Assembly: GCA_963838795.1 (NCBI GenBank)
Contig: CAWISL010000005.1
Span: 1 to 64,000 of the forward strand
Reading direction: 5' to 3'
From: JAIBJN01 sp963838795
Lineage (GTDB): Bacteria; Actinomycetota; Thermoleophilia; Gaiellales; Gaiellaceae
Length of the DNA stretch: 64,000 nucleotides
This document shows positions 25,928 to 33,696 of this stretch, in pieces; the stretch's first letter is position 1, and every line of letters begins with the position of its first letter. The notes below the pieces were generated by a model. It worked only from the letters and a program-made list of their open reading frames with translations. It did not search any database and was not told the DNA's origin. A program made the position numbers and the translations under genes.

Positions 25928-26218
25928 ATGAACATCTCCACCCACGTCCTCGACACCGAGCGCGGCGAGCCGGCCCGCGGGGTGCGAGTCGAGCTCTTCC
26001 GCGGCGATCTCCTCCTCTCCGTCCGCGAGACGGACGAGGACGGCCGGGTCCCCGACCTCGGCGGCGTCGAGCTCCCTCCCGACGTCTACAAGCTGGTCTT
26101 CCACCCGCGCTCGCCGTTCTTCCGCGGCATCGAGGTCGAGATCGAGCTCGGCGAGGGCCACTACCACGTCCCGCTCCTCCTCTCCCCCTACTCGTGCGCG
26201 ATCTACCGCGGCAGCTGA
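25928..26218 (+). CDS. uraH: 5-hydroxyisourate hydrolase
   Basis: A 96-residue transthyretin-like protein that hydrolyses 5-hydroxyisourate to OHCU, the second step from urate to allantoin. The N-terminus NISTHVLDTERGEPARGV holds the first catalytic His and Arg-containing strands. The C-terminus ends with the family hallmark CAIYRGS. At 96 residues it is near the short end for the family (about 110), with no missing core motif. It starts at the ATG at 25928 with a -10 box nine bases upstream, so the operon mRNA has almost no leader. The next gene begins 3 bp after its stop. Confidence 0.93.
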   Translation: MNISTHVLDTERGEPARGVRVELFRGDLLLSVRETDEDGRVPDLGGVELPPDVYKLVFHPRSPFFRGIEVEIELGEGHYHVPLLLSPYSCAIYRGS

Positions 26219-26220
26219 GC

Positions 26221-26637
26221 GTGGACGAGCTCGCCGACCTCTTCCAGGCCCGCAGCCGCTTCCTGGAGGTGCTCGCCCTGGAGGAGGACCCGCTCGGCCG
26301 CGCGAGGGAGGTGCTCGCCAGGCTGCCGGAGGAGCAGCGGGTCGAGGCGCTGGCGCACCATCCGCGCATCGGCGAGCGGCGGCTCGCCGGCCGGTCGGCG
26401 GCCGAGCAGGGCGATCCCACGGCTGAGGAGCCGGAGGTGCTGGCCGAGCTCGCCGAGCTCAACGCCGCCTACGAGGAGCGCTTCGGGTTTCGCTTCGTCG
26501 TCTTCGTCAACCGCCGTCCGCGCGCCGAGCTCGTCCCGGTGTTGCGGCAGCGGCTCGGGCGCACGCGCGCCGAGGAGCTCGAGACGGGCTGCGACGAGCT
26601 CGTCGCGATCGCGGTGGACCGGTGGCGGAGCTCCTGA
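26221..26637 (+). CDS. uraD: OHCU decarboxylase
   Basis: A 138-residue all-helical enzyme (2-oxo-4-hydroxy-4-carboxy-5-ureidoimidazoline decarboxylase) that gives S-allantoin. The active-site motif EALAHHPRIGERR is complete, with the catalytic His and the Pro-Arg-Ile-Gly turn, and FGFRFVVFVNRRPRAEL follows near the end. The GTG at 26221 lies 2 bp after the uraH stop. Longer upstream frames run antisense to the aminotransferase. The gene overlaps the urate oxidase start by 16 bp. Confidence 0.92.
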   Translation: MDELADLFQARSRFLEVLALEEDPLGRAREVLARLPEEQRVEALAHHPRIGERRLAGRSAAEQGDPTAEEPEVLAELAELNAAYEERFGFRFVVFVNRRPRAELVPVLRQRLGRTRAEELETGCDELVAIAVDRWRSS

Positions 26638-27428
26638 GCATCGGTTACGGGAAGGAGGCCGTGTCCGTCTATCGGACGGACGGGGTCAGCTCGCTCTTCG
26701 CCGCCGAGGTCGGCATGACCGCGCGCGGTGAGGCGTTCGGCCCCTCCTACACCGAGGGCGACAACACCGTCGTCGTGGCCACCGACTCGATGAAGAACTT
26801 CATCCAGATCACGGCGCTCGAGTACGCCGACGGCTCCCTGGAAGGCTTGCTGGAGCTGCTCGCGCGCCGCTTCCTGGAGACGTACGGCCAGGTCGAGCGG
26901 ATCGAGCTCACCGGCCGGGAGGTGCCGTTCGCGCGCCGCAGCGAGCAGTCGTTCCAGGCGGTCGGCGGCGACCGGGCCGTGGCGGAGCTCGCCCTGGAGC
27001 GGGACGGGACGCTCGCGCACCGCTCCGGCCGCGAGGGCCTTCGGCTGATGAAGCTGACCGGCAGCTCCTTCGAGGGCTTCGTCAGGGACGAGTACACGAC
27101 GCTCGCCGACTTGCGCGACCGGCCGCTCTTCATTCACCTCGACGTCCACTGGCGGAACCGTGACTTCGCGGCGCGCGCCGACGGCGAGGCGGTGCGGGAC
27201 TCGGTAGCGGCGACGTTCGCCGACTTCGACTCGGCCTCGATCCAGGAGCTGGTGCACGAGATGGGGCTGCGAGCGCTCGCGGCCTTCCCGGAGCTCGACG
27301 AGGTCGCCTTCGCCGGCGAGAACCGCCTCTGGGACACCGCCCAGGTCGACGGGCGCGACGAGCGCGTGCGCGTCTACACCGATCCGCGCCCGCCGTACGG
27401 CCGCATCGAGCTGACGCTCGGGCGATGA
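26622..27428 (+). CDS. pucL: Urate oxidase (factor-independent urate hydroxylase)
   Basis: A 268-residue cofactor-less urate oxidase turning urate to 5-hydroxyisourate. The catalytic Lys lies in IGYGKEAVSVYR near the N-terminus, the catalytic Thr in TVVVATDSMKNFI (about 50-62), and the second tunnelling-fold half includes REVPFARRSEQSFQAVGG. The GTG start at 26622 overlaps uraD. The length is slightly below the usual 280-330, with loss mainly at the termini. The three urate-to-allantoin enzymes are therefore all adjacent here. It is soluble and probably tetrameric, as known for the family. The next gene starts inside its stop region (4-bp overlap). Confidence 0.93.
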   Translation: MAELLSIGYGKEAVSVYRTDGVSSLFAAEVGMTARGEAFGPSYTEGDNTVVVATDSMKNFIQITALEYADGSLEGLLELLARRFLETYGQVERIELTGREVPFARRSEQSFQAVGGDRAVAELALERDGTLAHRSGREGLRLMKLTGSSFEGFVRDEYTTLADLRDRPLFIHLDVHWRNRDFAARADGEAVRDSVAATFADFDSASIQELVHEMGLRALAAFPELDEVAFAGENRLWDTAQVDGRDERVRVYTDPRPPYGRIELTLGR

Positions 27429-28104
27429 TCGTCCCCGGCCGCTTCAACGGCCCGCCGAGCTCGGCGAACGGCGGCTATGCCTGTGGTCTCGTCGCCGGGC
27501 TGCTGGGCGGCGTCGCCGAGGTGACGCTGCGTCGGCCACCGCCCCTCGACCGGGAGCTCGAGGTCGTCCGAGAGGACGGGCGCGTCGAGATCCTGGACGG
27601 TGAGGCGCTCGTCGCGGAGGCCGAGCCGGTGGCGCTCGTGGTCGACGTGCCCGCGCCCGTTTCGGTCGAGGCGGCCGCGGAGGCCTCGACCCGCTACGCG
27701 GGCTTCGTTCACCACGCCTACAGCACGTGCTTCGTCTGCGGGCCGAAGCGGGAGGACGGCCTGCGGGTGTACGCCGGTCAGGTCGAGAGCAGGCCCGGCC
27801 TGCTCGCCTCGCCGTGGACGCCGGGCGACGACGTCGGCAGCGAGCTCGTCTGGGCCGCGCTTGACTGCCCCAGCGGCTGGGCCGTCGACGACTTCCAGCG
27901 CGAGGGCGTCCTCCTGGGCCGGATGGCAGCCGAGATCGACCGCCTGCCGCAGCCCGGCGAGCCGCACGTCGTCGTCGGCTGGCGGATCGGCGAGGAGGGG
28001 CGCAAGCGCTTCGCGGGCTCGGCGCTCCTGTCGCGGACGGTGAGGTGCTTGCGCGCGCCCGCTCGACCTGGCTCGTCCCGCGCGTCGCTAGTAGGAGGGT
28101 TTGA
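27425..28104 (+). CDS. Thioesterase-like (hotdog) protein, last gene of the urate operon (frameshifted C-terminus)
   Basis: A protein of about 225 residues whose N-terminus (FNGPPSSANGGYACGLVAGLL) looks like a hotdog-fold acyl-CoA thioesterase. A Cys pair occurs in STCFVCGPKREDGLRV (about 99-114). Near 28034 the frame shifts after GSALLS. The other frame gives ADGEVLARARSTWLVPRVAS and a stop at 28102-28104 inside the repeat element, so the true stop may be one of the TAGs at 28089-28094. It starts 4 bp inside the urate oxidase gene. A link to purine breakdown is suggested only by the operon. Confidence 0.65.
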
Positions 28105-28259
28105 CGAAATAGCCGCTGTGCCGCCGGGCCGCGCTGCTCGCCCCGAGGACTGCGTCCTCAGTCGCGCCCGTAGCCTTGGCTACGAGCCCTCCCTGCGTCC
28201 TTGGCTCGGAACGACCATCGCACCCCGGCGACGAGCACTATTCCGCCAACCCCTCCTAG
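28088..28259. repeat. 172-bp structured repeat with terminal inverted repeats, copy 1
   Basis: The left end is CTAGTAGGAGGGTTTG and the right end is the inverted CAACCCCTCCTAG. Internal hairpins are GAGGAC-TGC-GTCCTC and GTAGCC-TT-GGCTAC. A copy about 85 % identical by eye lies at 46324-46494. Both copies sit between convergent genes, and their right end supplies the TAG stop of the minus-strand gene (here cofE). No reading frame is conserved between copies. It could be a miniature mobile element, a bidirectional terminator or a structured RNA. Confidence 0.7.
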
Positions 28260-28944
28260 GGGAACAGATCGCGCTCCGGCGGCATGACGAGCTCGCGCGC
28301 TCTCCCGTCCCCCGCCGGCACGTCGTAGCCGCGGATCAGCGCGGCGGGTACACCCGCTCGTCTTGCCCATGACCAGCTCGGCGGCGCCCGCGAGCTCGTC
28401 CGCGACCGCGATCAGCGGTCGCCTCCATGCGCCGTCCGCTGGTGTCCGGCTCGCCGCGCAGGTCGAGGAGCGGCAGCATGCCGGCGAGGCCGATGGCGAC
28501 GTCGGTCGTCCCCTGCCGCCAGGCGCGGCCGAAGGAGTCGGTGACGATCACCGCGGGGGCGACCCGAAGCGGGCTGCGAGCGCCTCGCGAAGCGCCGCCG
28601 GCCGACGCGTCCGGGTCGCGGGGAGGCAGCACGACCCAGTCGTCGCCGGGCGCGTTCGAGCGGTCGACCCCGGCGCTGGCGCAGACGAAGCCGTGCTCGG
28701 TCTCGGCGATGACGAGATCGCCGCGTCGGCGGCGCACGGCCCGTGCCTCCCGCAGGATCACCTGCAGGTGTTCGGGGGCAAGCTCGACGCGGCCTTCCGC
28801 CTTGGAGACGACCTTTTGGGAGACCGCGACCACGTCGCCCTCCTCCAACCCCCCGGCTCGCTCGAGCGCGTCGCCGAGGAGCCCGGCGAGGTCGTCCCCC
28901 GGCCGCACCTCCGGAATCCCCTCGAGAGGGACGACTGCGATCAC
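28256..28944 (-). CDS. cofE: Coenzyme F420-0:L-glutamate ligase (frameshifted)
   Basis: CofE adds glutamate to F420-0. The N-terminus VIAVVPLEGIPEVRPGDDL, the EGDVVAVSQKVVSKAEGR segment and VIVTDSFGRAWRQGTTDVA are the family's conserved blocks. Four single-base shifts occur: near 28605 and 28565 (a compensating pair around AALREALAARFG), near 28417 (METLIAVADELAG-like) and near 28354. Repair gives VPAALIRGYDVPAGDGRA and RDLFP ending at a TAG at 28256-28258, which is part of the repeat end. The GTG start at 28944 overlaps the npdG stop (GTGA). An F420-0 ligase is needed for the cluster to work, so the shifts are probably sequencing errors. Confidence 0.85.
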
Positions 28945-29537
28945 TCGGGCAGCCCGGTCACCCTCACGCCCGCGTTCGTCTTGTAGCGGCGGTTGACGTT
29001 GAGGAGCACGGCGGTGAGCGTCTCCAGCCAGCGCGAGACCTCGAGACGGCCGCAGTCGACCGCCCGGCCCTCGACCAGGCGCTCGGCGAGGCCGGCGACG
29101 ACGTCCTTCGACTCCGCGTCGTCCCCGGCCAGGAGCACGTCCTCGTCCAGTGGTACGTCCGGGTCGGCGAGCGCCCTCGCGCTGACCGTGTGGAAGCCGG
29201 CGACGACGCGGGCGCCGGGCGCCGCGGCGGCGGTGACCTCCGCGAGCGAGAGCTCGCCGGGCGCGGCGCCGGCCTTCCCGTCCCGGAAGACGATCGGCGC
29301 CGCGACGCTGACCACGATTCGCCCGGCGAGCGCGTCGCGCAGCTCACGGGACATGTCCGCGACCCCGCCCGGAGGGACGGAGAGGAAGACGACCTCGGAG
29401 CGCCGGCACGCCTCCTCGTTCGAGACGAAGTCATCGCGGGGCGTGCGCGAGCCGATGACGACATCCTCGCCGAGCCGGCGCAGACGCTCGGCGATGCCCT
29501 GGCCGAAATCGCCGCTCCCGCCCACGATCCCGATCAC
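28941..29537 (-). CDS. npdG: NADPH-dependent F420 reductase
   Basis: A 198-residue oxidoreductase that moves hydride between NADPH and F420. The Rossmann motif is GIVGGSGDFGQGIAERL (residues 3-19), and VIGSRTPRD fits NADP phosphate recognition. The C-terminus LETLTAVLLNVNRRYKTNAG is typical of the NpdG/Fno family. It starts at the GTG at 29537, overlapping the cofD stop (GTGA), and overlaps the cofE start the same way. This tight coupling places F420 reduction directly with its biosynthesis. Confidence 0.88.
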   Translation of the reverse strand: MIGIVGGSGDFGQGIAERLRRLGEDVVIGSRTPRDDFVSNEEACRRSEVVFLSVPPGGVADMSRELRDALAGRIVVSVAAPIVFRDGKAGAAPGELSLAEVTAAAAPGARVVAGFHTVSARALADPDVPLDEDVLLAGDDAESKDVVAGLAERLVEGRAVDCGRLEVSRWLETLTAVLLNVNRRYKTNAGVRVTGLPE

Positions 29538-30448
29538 CGGACTGCCTCCAGCACCGCCCTCCCCACCTCCGCTCTCGACTCCGGCGCAACCATAACGATG
29601 GGCGCCACCAGGGCTCCCGGCAGCTCCCCGGCGTCGGCCGGGTCGACGAGGATCTCGTCGGCGACCCCCTCGTAGAGCGACGCGAGGCCGCGCACGCCCG
29701 GCGCGAAGCCGAGCGAGGGCATCATCCTGGCGAGCGGCCCGCGGAGCGCCTCGCCGGCGACGAGCGGAGAGACCGCGACGACGCGCTTCTCGGCGAGCGC
29801 CTCGCGGATGCCCGGCACGCTCAGAATCGGGCTGATCGACACGAACGGGTTGGACGGCGCCAGGAAGACGACCTCGGCGCCGGCGATCGCCTCGAGCACG
29901 CCGGGCGCCGGGCGCGCGTCCTCGGCGCCCTCGTAGCGGACGGCGGTCACCTCGTCGGCATGCCGGCGACGCACGAACCAGGTCTGGAAGTCGAGCTCGC
30001 CGTTCGGCGTGGTCAGGAACGTGCGCACGGGGTCGTCGGAGACCGGCAGGAGGCGCACGGCCACACCGAGCTCCGAGGCAAGGTGCCGAGTCACCTCCGA
30101 GAGCGGCACCCCCTCGCGCAGCAGCCGCGAGCGAACCAGATGGAGGCCGATGTCTCGATCTCCCAGCGTGAACCAATCCTCCGCGCCCAAGCGGGCGGCA
30201 GCCTGGAGTGCGTTCGTGGTCTCGTCGCGGACGCCCCAGCCGCGCTCCTCGTCGAGGAGCCCCGCGAGCGTGTAGAGCACCGTGTCGAGGTCCGGGGAGA
30301 CGTGCAGCCCGAGAATCTCGACGTCGTCGCCGACGTTGACGATCGCGGTGACCTGGTCGGGGGCGGACGCGCGGGCGAGGGCGTCGACGAATCGCGACCC
30401 GCCCAGGCCGCCGCACAGAACGCCATACGGGGCCGTCTGTATGCTCAT
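29534..30448 (-). CDS. cofD: 2-phospho-L-lactate transferase (F420-0 synthesis)
   Basis: A 304-residue CofD/FbiA enzyme that joins the lactyl-phosphate (or PEP-derived) moiety to Fo. The GCGGLGGSRF-like N-terminal loop (VLCGGLGGSRFVDAL), IVNVGDDVEILGLHVSPDLDT with substrate-contact residues, and VVFLAPSNPFVSISPIL are the family's conserved segments. It starts at the ATG at 30448. It is the first gene of cofD-npdG-cofE and is divergent from cofC with only 3 bp between the start codons. Its promoter must therefore lie inside cofC, and no convincing -10 box was seen there. Confidence 0.92.
   Translation of the reverse strand: MSIQTAPYGVLCGGLGGSRFVDALARASAPDQVTAIVNVGDDVEILGLHVSPDLDTVLYTLAGLLDEERGWGVRDETTNALQAAARLGAEDWFTLGDRDIGLHLVRSRLLREGVPLSEVTRHLASELGVAVRLLPVSDDPVRTFLTTPNGELDFQTWFVRRRHADEVTAVRYEGAEDARPAPGVLEAIAGAEVVFLAPSNPFVSISPILSVPGIREALAEKRVVAVSPLVAGEALRGPLARMMPSLGFAPGVRGLASLYEGVADEILVDPADAGELPGALVAPIVMVAPESRAEVGRAVLEAVR
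30440..30445 (+). promoter_or_regulatory. -10 box of cofC, inside the cofD coding start
   Basis: TATGCT ends six bases before the cofC GTG at 30452. It overlaps the first codons of cofD on the other strand. The match to the leaderless TANNNT pattern is exact. Confidence 0.5.
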
Positions 30449-30451
30449 CGC

Positions 30452-31006
30452 GTGCTCGCGATCGTGCCTGTCAAGGGCCTCGACGGCGCGAAGACACGGC
30501 TCGCGCCGCGGCTCACCGCGGACGAGCGCGCGGCGCTGGTCGTCGACATGCTCGACACGGTTCTGACCGCGTGCGCGGAGGCGGGAGCCATCGAGCGAAC
30601 GCTACTCGTCACGCCCGATCCGGGGCTGATGCGCGAGGGCGTCGAGATCCTCGTCGACGCCGGCACGGGGCACTCCGACGCGATCGCGCTCGCCCTGGCC
30701 GACCCCCGCGGAGCCGAGGGCGCGCTCGTCGTCATGGGCGACTGCCCGCTCGTCACGGCCGAATCGCTCGACGCGCTCGCTGCGGCCGCGCGCCCGCTGG
30801 CGCTCGCCCCCGCCCGGGACGGCGGCGTCAACGCCCTCGCCCTGGCGCGCCTGAACGGCTTCGTGCCGCGCTTCGGCGTCCCCGTGGCGACGGCGCTCGC
30901 CCAGGCACGCGCCGCCGGCCTCGAGCCGGTTGTCGTCGACGACCCGATGCTCGCGCTCGACATCGATCGGCCCGAGGACTACGAGCTGCTCCTGTCGTCC
31001 GGATGA
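30452..31006 (+). CDS. cofC: Phospholactate/PEP guanylyltransferase (F420 synthesis)
   Basis: A 184-residue CofC/FbiD nucleotidyltransferase that makes the GDP-activated three-carbon unit used by CofD. The N-terminus LAIVPVKGLDGAKTRLAPRL carries the GT-A-type nucleotide loop with its Lys and Arg, and VVMGDCPLVTAESLDAL and LALAPARDGGVNALALA carry the metal and guanine contacts. The GTG at 30452 is chosen because the family begins one or two residues before LAIVPVK. The stop overlaps the fbiC ATG (ATGA). Confidence 0.9.
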   Translation: MLAIVPVKGLDGAKTRLAPRLTADERAALVVDMLDTVLTACAEAGAIERTLLVTPDPGLMREGVEILVDAGTGHSDAIALALADPRGAEGALVVMGDCPLVTAESLDALAAAARPLALAPARDGGVNALALARLNGFVPRFGVPVATALAQARAAGLEPVVVDDPMLALDIDRPEDYELLLSSG

Positions 31007-33318
31007 CGAACGTCGTCACGTACTCGCCGAAGGTCTTCATCCCGCTGACGAAGCTCTGCCGCGACGTGTGCCACTACTGCACGTTCGCGCAGCCGCCGAG
31101 GCGCGGCGAGCGAGCGTACCTGTCGGCGGACGAGGTGCTGGCGATCGCGCGCGCGGGCGCCGAGGCCGGCTGCCACGAGGCGCTCTTCACGCTCGGCGAC
31201 AAGCCGGAGCTCCGCTACCGTGCCGCGCGCGAGGAGCTGGCCGAGCTCGGCTGTGGGACGACGATCGAGTACCTGGCGCGCATGGCCGACCTCGTCCTCT
31301 CCGAGGCCGGGCTCCTGCCCCATCTGAACCCAGGCGTGATGACCCGGGAGGACCTGCTCCTCCTGCGGCCGGTCTCGGCGTCGATGGGGCTGATGCTGGA
31401 GTCCGCCTCGCTCCGGCTGATGGAGAAGGGCCTCCCCCACCACGGGTCCCCCGACAAGCTTCCCGAAGCGCGGCTGGAGACGATCAGGCTCGCCGGCGAG
31501 CTGGCCGTGCCGTTCACGACGGGGATCCTCATCGGGATCGGCGAGACGCGGGAGGAGCGCCTGGAGGCGCTCGACGCGATTGCCGCGCTGCACGAGCGCT
31601 ACGGCCACGTCCAGGAGGTCATCGTCCAGAACTTCCGCGCGAAGCCGGGCACGAGGATGGCCGGCCACCCGGAGCCGTCACTCGACGAGCTGCTGTGGAC
31701 GGCGCGCGCGGCGCGCGAGCTTCTGCCCGCCGACGTGCACCTGCAGGTGCCGCCGAACCTCTCCTACGACGACTTCCCCCGGCTGCTCGAGTCGGGCATC
31801 GACGACTGGGGCGGCGTCTCGCCCGTGACGATCGACCACGTGAACCCCGAAGCGCCGTGGCCGGAGATCGAGCTGCTCCGCGCGGCCACGGAGGAGCACG
31901 GCTTCGAGCTCGCGCCGCGCCTGCCGATCTACCCGGAGCTCGTCGCCGACCTCGAGCGCTGGGCCGATCCACGGGTGGCGCAGGAGATCCTGCGCCACGC
32001 AGACGCCTCCGGGCTCGCCCGGGAGGAGCGCTGGGCGGCAGGAGCCCAAGGAACGGCGCCCCGGCTGCGGTCCGAGGGCGGTCGAGGGACGTCGGGGCCC
32101 GTCGTCGAGGCCCTGGGGATGGTGCGGGCCGGAGCCGAGCTCGGCGAGGACGCCGTCACCGCCCTCTTCGAGGCGCGCGGCGCCGACCTCGGCGCGGTGC
32201 TGGCGGCGGCCGACGAGCTGCGCCGCGAGGTCTGCGGCGACGAGGTCAGCTACGTCGTCACGCGGAACGTCAACTACACGAACGTCTGCTATTTCCGCTG
32301 CGGCTTCTGCGCGTTCTCGAAGGGCAAGCTGGCCGCGAACCTGCGCGGGAAGCCATATGTCGTGCCCCTCGAGGAGATCGTCCGCCGGGCGCGGGAGGCG
32401 TGGGACCGCGGCGCGGTCGAGATCTGCCTCCAGGGCGGCATCCATCCCGCGTTCACCGGGGAGACGTACCTGGAGATCTGTGCCGCGGTGAAGAAGACTC
32501 TGCCCGACCTGCACGTCCACGCCTTCTCGGCGCTCGAGGTCTGGCAGGGGGCGGCGACGCTCGGGCTGCCGCTGGACGATTACCTCGGACGCCTGCGAGA
32601 CGTCGGGCTTGCCTCGCTGCCCGGCACCGCGGCGGAGATCCTCGACGACGAGGTGCGCCGCACGCTCTGCCCGGACAAGGTCTCGACCGGCCAGTGGCTG
32701 CAGGTGCACGACGCAGCCCACCGCGCGGGCCTGCGCTCGACGACCACGATCATGTACGGCTCGGTCGAGGGCCCACGCAGCTGGGCGCGACACCTCGTCG
32801 AGCTGCGCGAGCAGCAGAAGCGAAGCGGCGGCTTCACCGAGTTCGTGCCCCTCCCCTTCGTGCACATGGAGGCCCCGATCTACCTCAAGGGTCGCGCCCG
32901 GCCAGGGCCGACCTTCCGCGAGGCGGTGCTGATGCACGCGGTCGGCCGGCTGGCGCTCCATCCCTGGATCACGAACGTCCAGGCCTCCTGGGTGAAGCTC
33001 GGGCTCGAGGGCGCCCAGGCCGCGCTCCGAGCCGGCGCGAACGACCTGGGCGGGACGCTGATGAACGAGTCCATCTCCCGGGCCGCCGGCGCCTCCCACG
33101 GCCAGGAGATGCCGCCCGAGCGGATGGAGGAGGCGATCCGGGCCATCGACAGGGCTCCGCGCCAGCGTACGACCCTCTACGGGACTCCCGACCCCGAGCG
33201 GACGCGCTGCTCCTACGGGGCCGCGCCGCTCCGCGAGCCGGTGAACCCGAGCGTCAACGACGCCGGTCTCGAGCGACCCGTCCGCCTGATCCGCCCCGGT
33301 CTCGTCGCCACCGGCTAG
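31003..33318 (+). CDS. fbiC: Bifunctional Fo synthase (CofG-CofH fusion)
   Basis: A 771-residue double radical-SAM enzyme making the deazaflavin Fo from tyrosine and the flavin precursor 5-amino-6-ribitylaminouracil. The N-terminal CofG half has the cluster site CRDVCHYC (Cys at about 19, 23, 26). The C-terminal CofH half has CYFRCGFC (about 429, 433, 436). Both CX3CX2C motifs are complete. The fused form is the one usual in Actinobacteria, while archaea have separate genes. The ATG at 31003 overlaps the cofC stop. Its TAG stop shares a CTAG with the stop of the next convergent gene. Confidence 0.95.
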   Translation: MTNVVTYSPKVFIPLTKLCRDVCHYCTFAQPPRRGERAYLSADEVLAIARAGAEAGCHEALFTLGDKPELRYRAAREELAELGCGTTIEYLARMADLVLSEAGLLPHLNPGVMTREDLLLLRPVSASMGLMLESASLRLMEKGLPHHGSPDKLPEARLETIRLAGELAVPFTTGILIGIGETREERLEALDAIAALHERYGHVQEVIVQNFRAKPGTRMAGHPEPSLDELLWTARAARELLPADVHLQVPPNLSYDDFPRLLESGIDDWGGVSPVTIDHVNPEAPWPEIELLRAATEEHGFELAPRLPIYPELVADLERWADPRVAQEILRHADASGLAREERWAAGAQGTAPRLRSEGGRGTSGPVVEALGMVRAGAELGEDAVTALFEARGADLGAVLAAADELRREVCGDEVSYVVTRNVNYTNVCYFRCGFCAFSKGKLAANLRGKPYVVPLEEIVRRAREAWDRGAVEICLQGGIHPAFTGETYLEICAAVKKTLPDLHVHAFSALEVWQGAATLGLPLDDYLGRLRDVGLASLPGTAAEILDDEVRRTLCPDKVSTGQWLQVHDAAHRAGLRSTTTIMYGSVEGPRSWARHLVELREQQKRSGGFTEFVPLPFVHMEAPIYLKGRARPGPTFREAVLMHAVGRLALHPWITNVQASWVKLGLEGAQAALRAGANDLGGTLMNESISRAAGASHGQEMPPERMEEAIRAIDRAPRQRTTLYGTPDPERTRCSYGAAPLREPVNPSVNDAGLERPVRLIRPGLVATG

Positions 33319-33626
33319 CTTCGCGGGCGGTCGAGCCCGGCGTCCTCCCACCCCCGGACGCCCACCTTGTGTTCCACAAAGCCCGTCGGAAACCGCCCCG
33401 TGAACAGGTCCGCAAGGAGCAGGTCCAAGAGCTCCGCGTTCTCACGTTTCCGCGTCCGCTCGGCGATAACGATCCTACGCACGCTGGAGTAGCTCGGACG
33501 CGGGACGTCGAGGCGCGCGGACACCGGCCGGAGCAGGCGCCATGCCTCCGCGTACGGCATGTCGAAGGCGTCGAGGACGCGGAGGGCGAGCACGAACTCA
33601 GAGTGGACCGGAGGATGAAACGCCAC
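33315..33626 (-). CDS. Small protein of unknown function, possibly DNA-binding
   Basis: A 103-residue soluble protein starting with GTG (VAFHPPVHSEFVLALRV). It is mostly helical by composition, with a basic middle (YSSVRRIVIAERTRKREN) and a leucine-rich segment (LLDLLLADLFTGRFP). The middle could be a helix-turn-helix recognition region, but I do not recognise a family. Its stop overlaps the fbiC stop in a shared CTAG, so the pair is strictly convergent. Between it and the hydantoinase (33627-33696) there is only a weak 7-bp hairpin (33649-33671). Confidence 0.6.
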   Translation of the reverse strand: MAFHPPVHSEFVLALRVLDAFDMPYAEAWRLLRPVSARLDVPRPSYSSVRRIVIAERTRKRENAELLDLLLADLFTGRFPTGFVEHKVGVRGWEDAGLDRPRS

Positions 33627-33696
33627 CCCGAGAGAATGAGGGCGAGAAGCTTGTGCCTGTGAAACACAAGCGGGCGGAGACTGTGCCGATCGGGGG

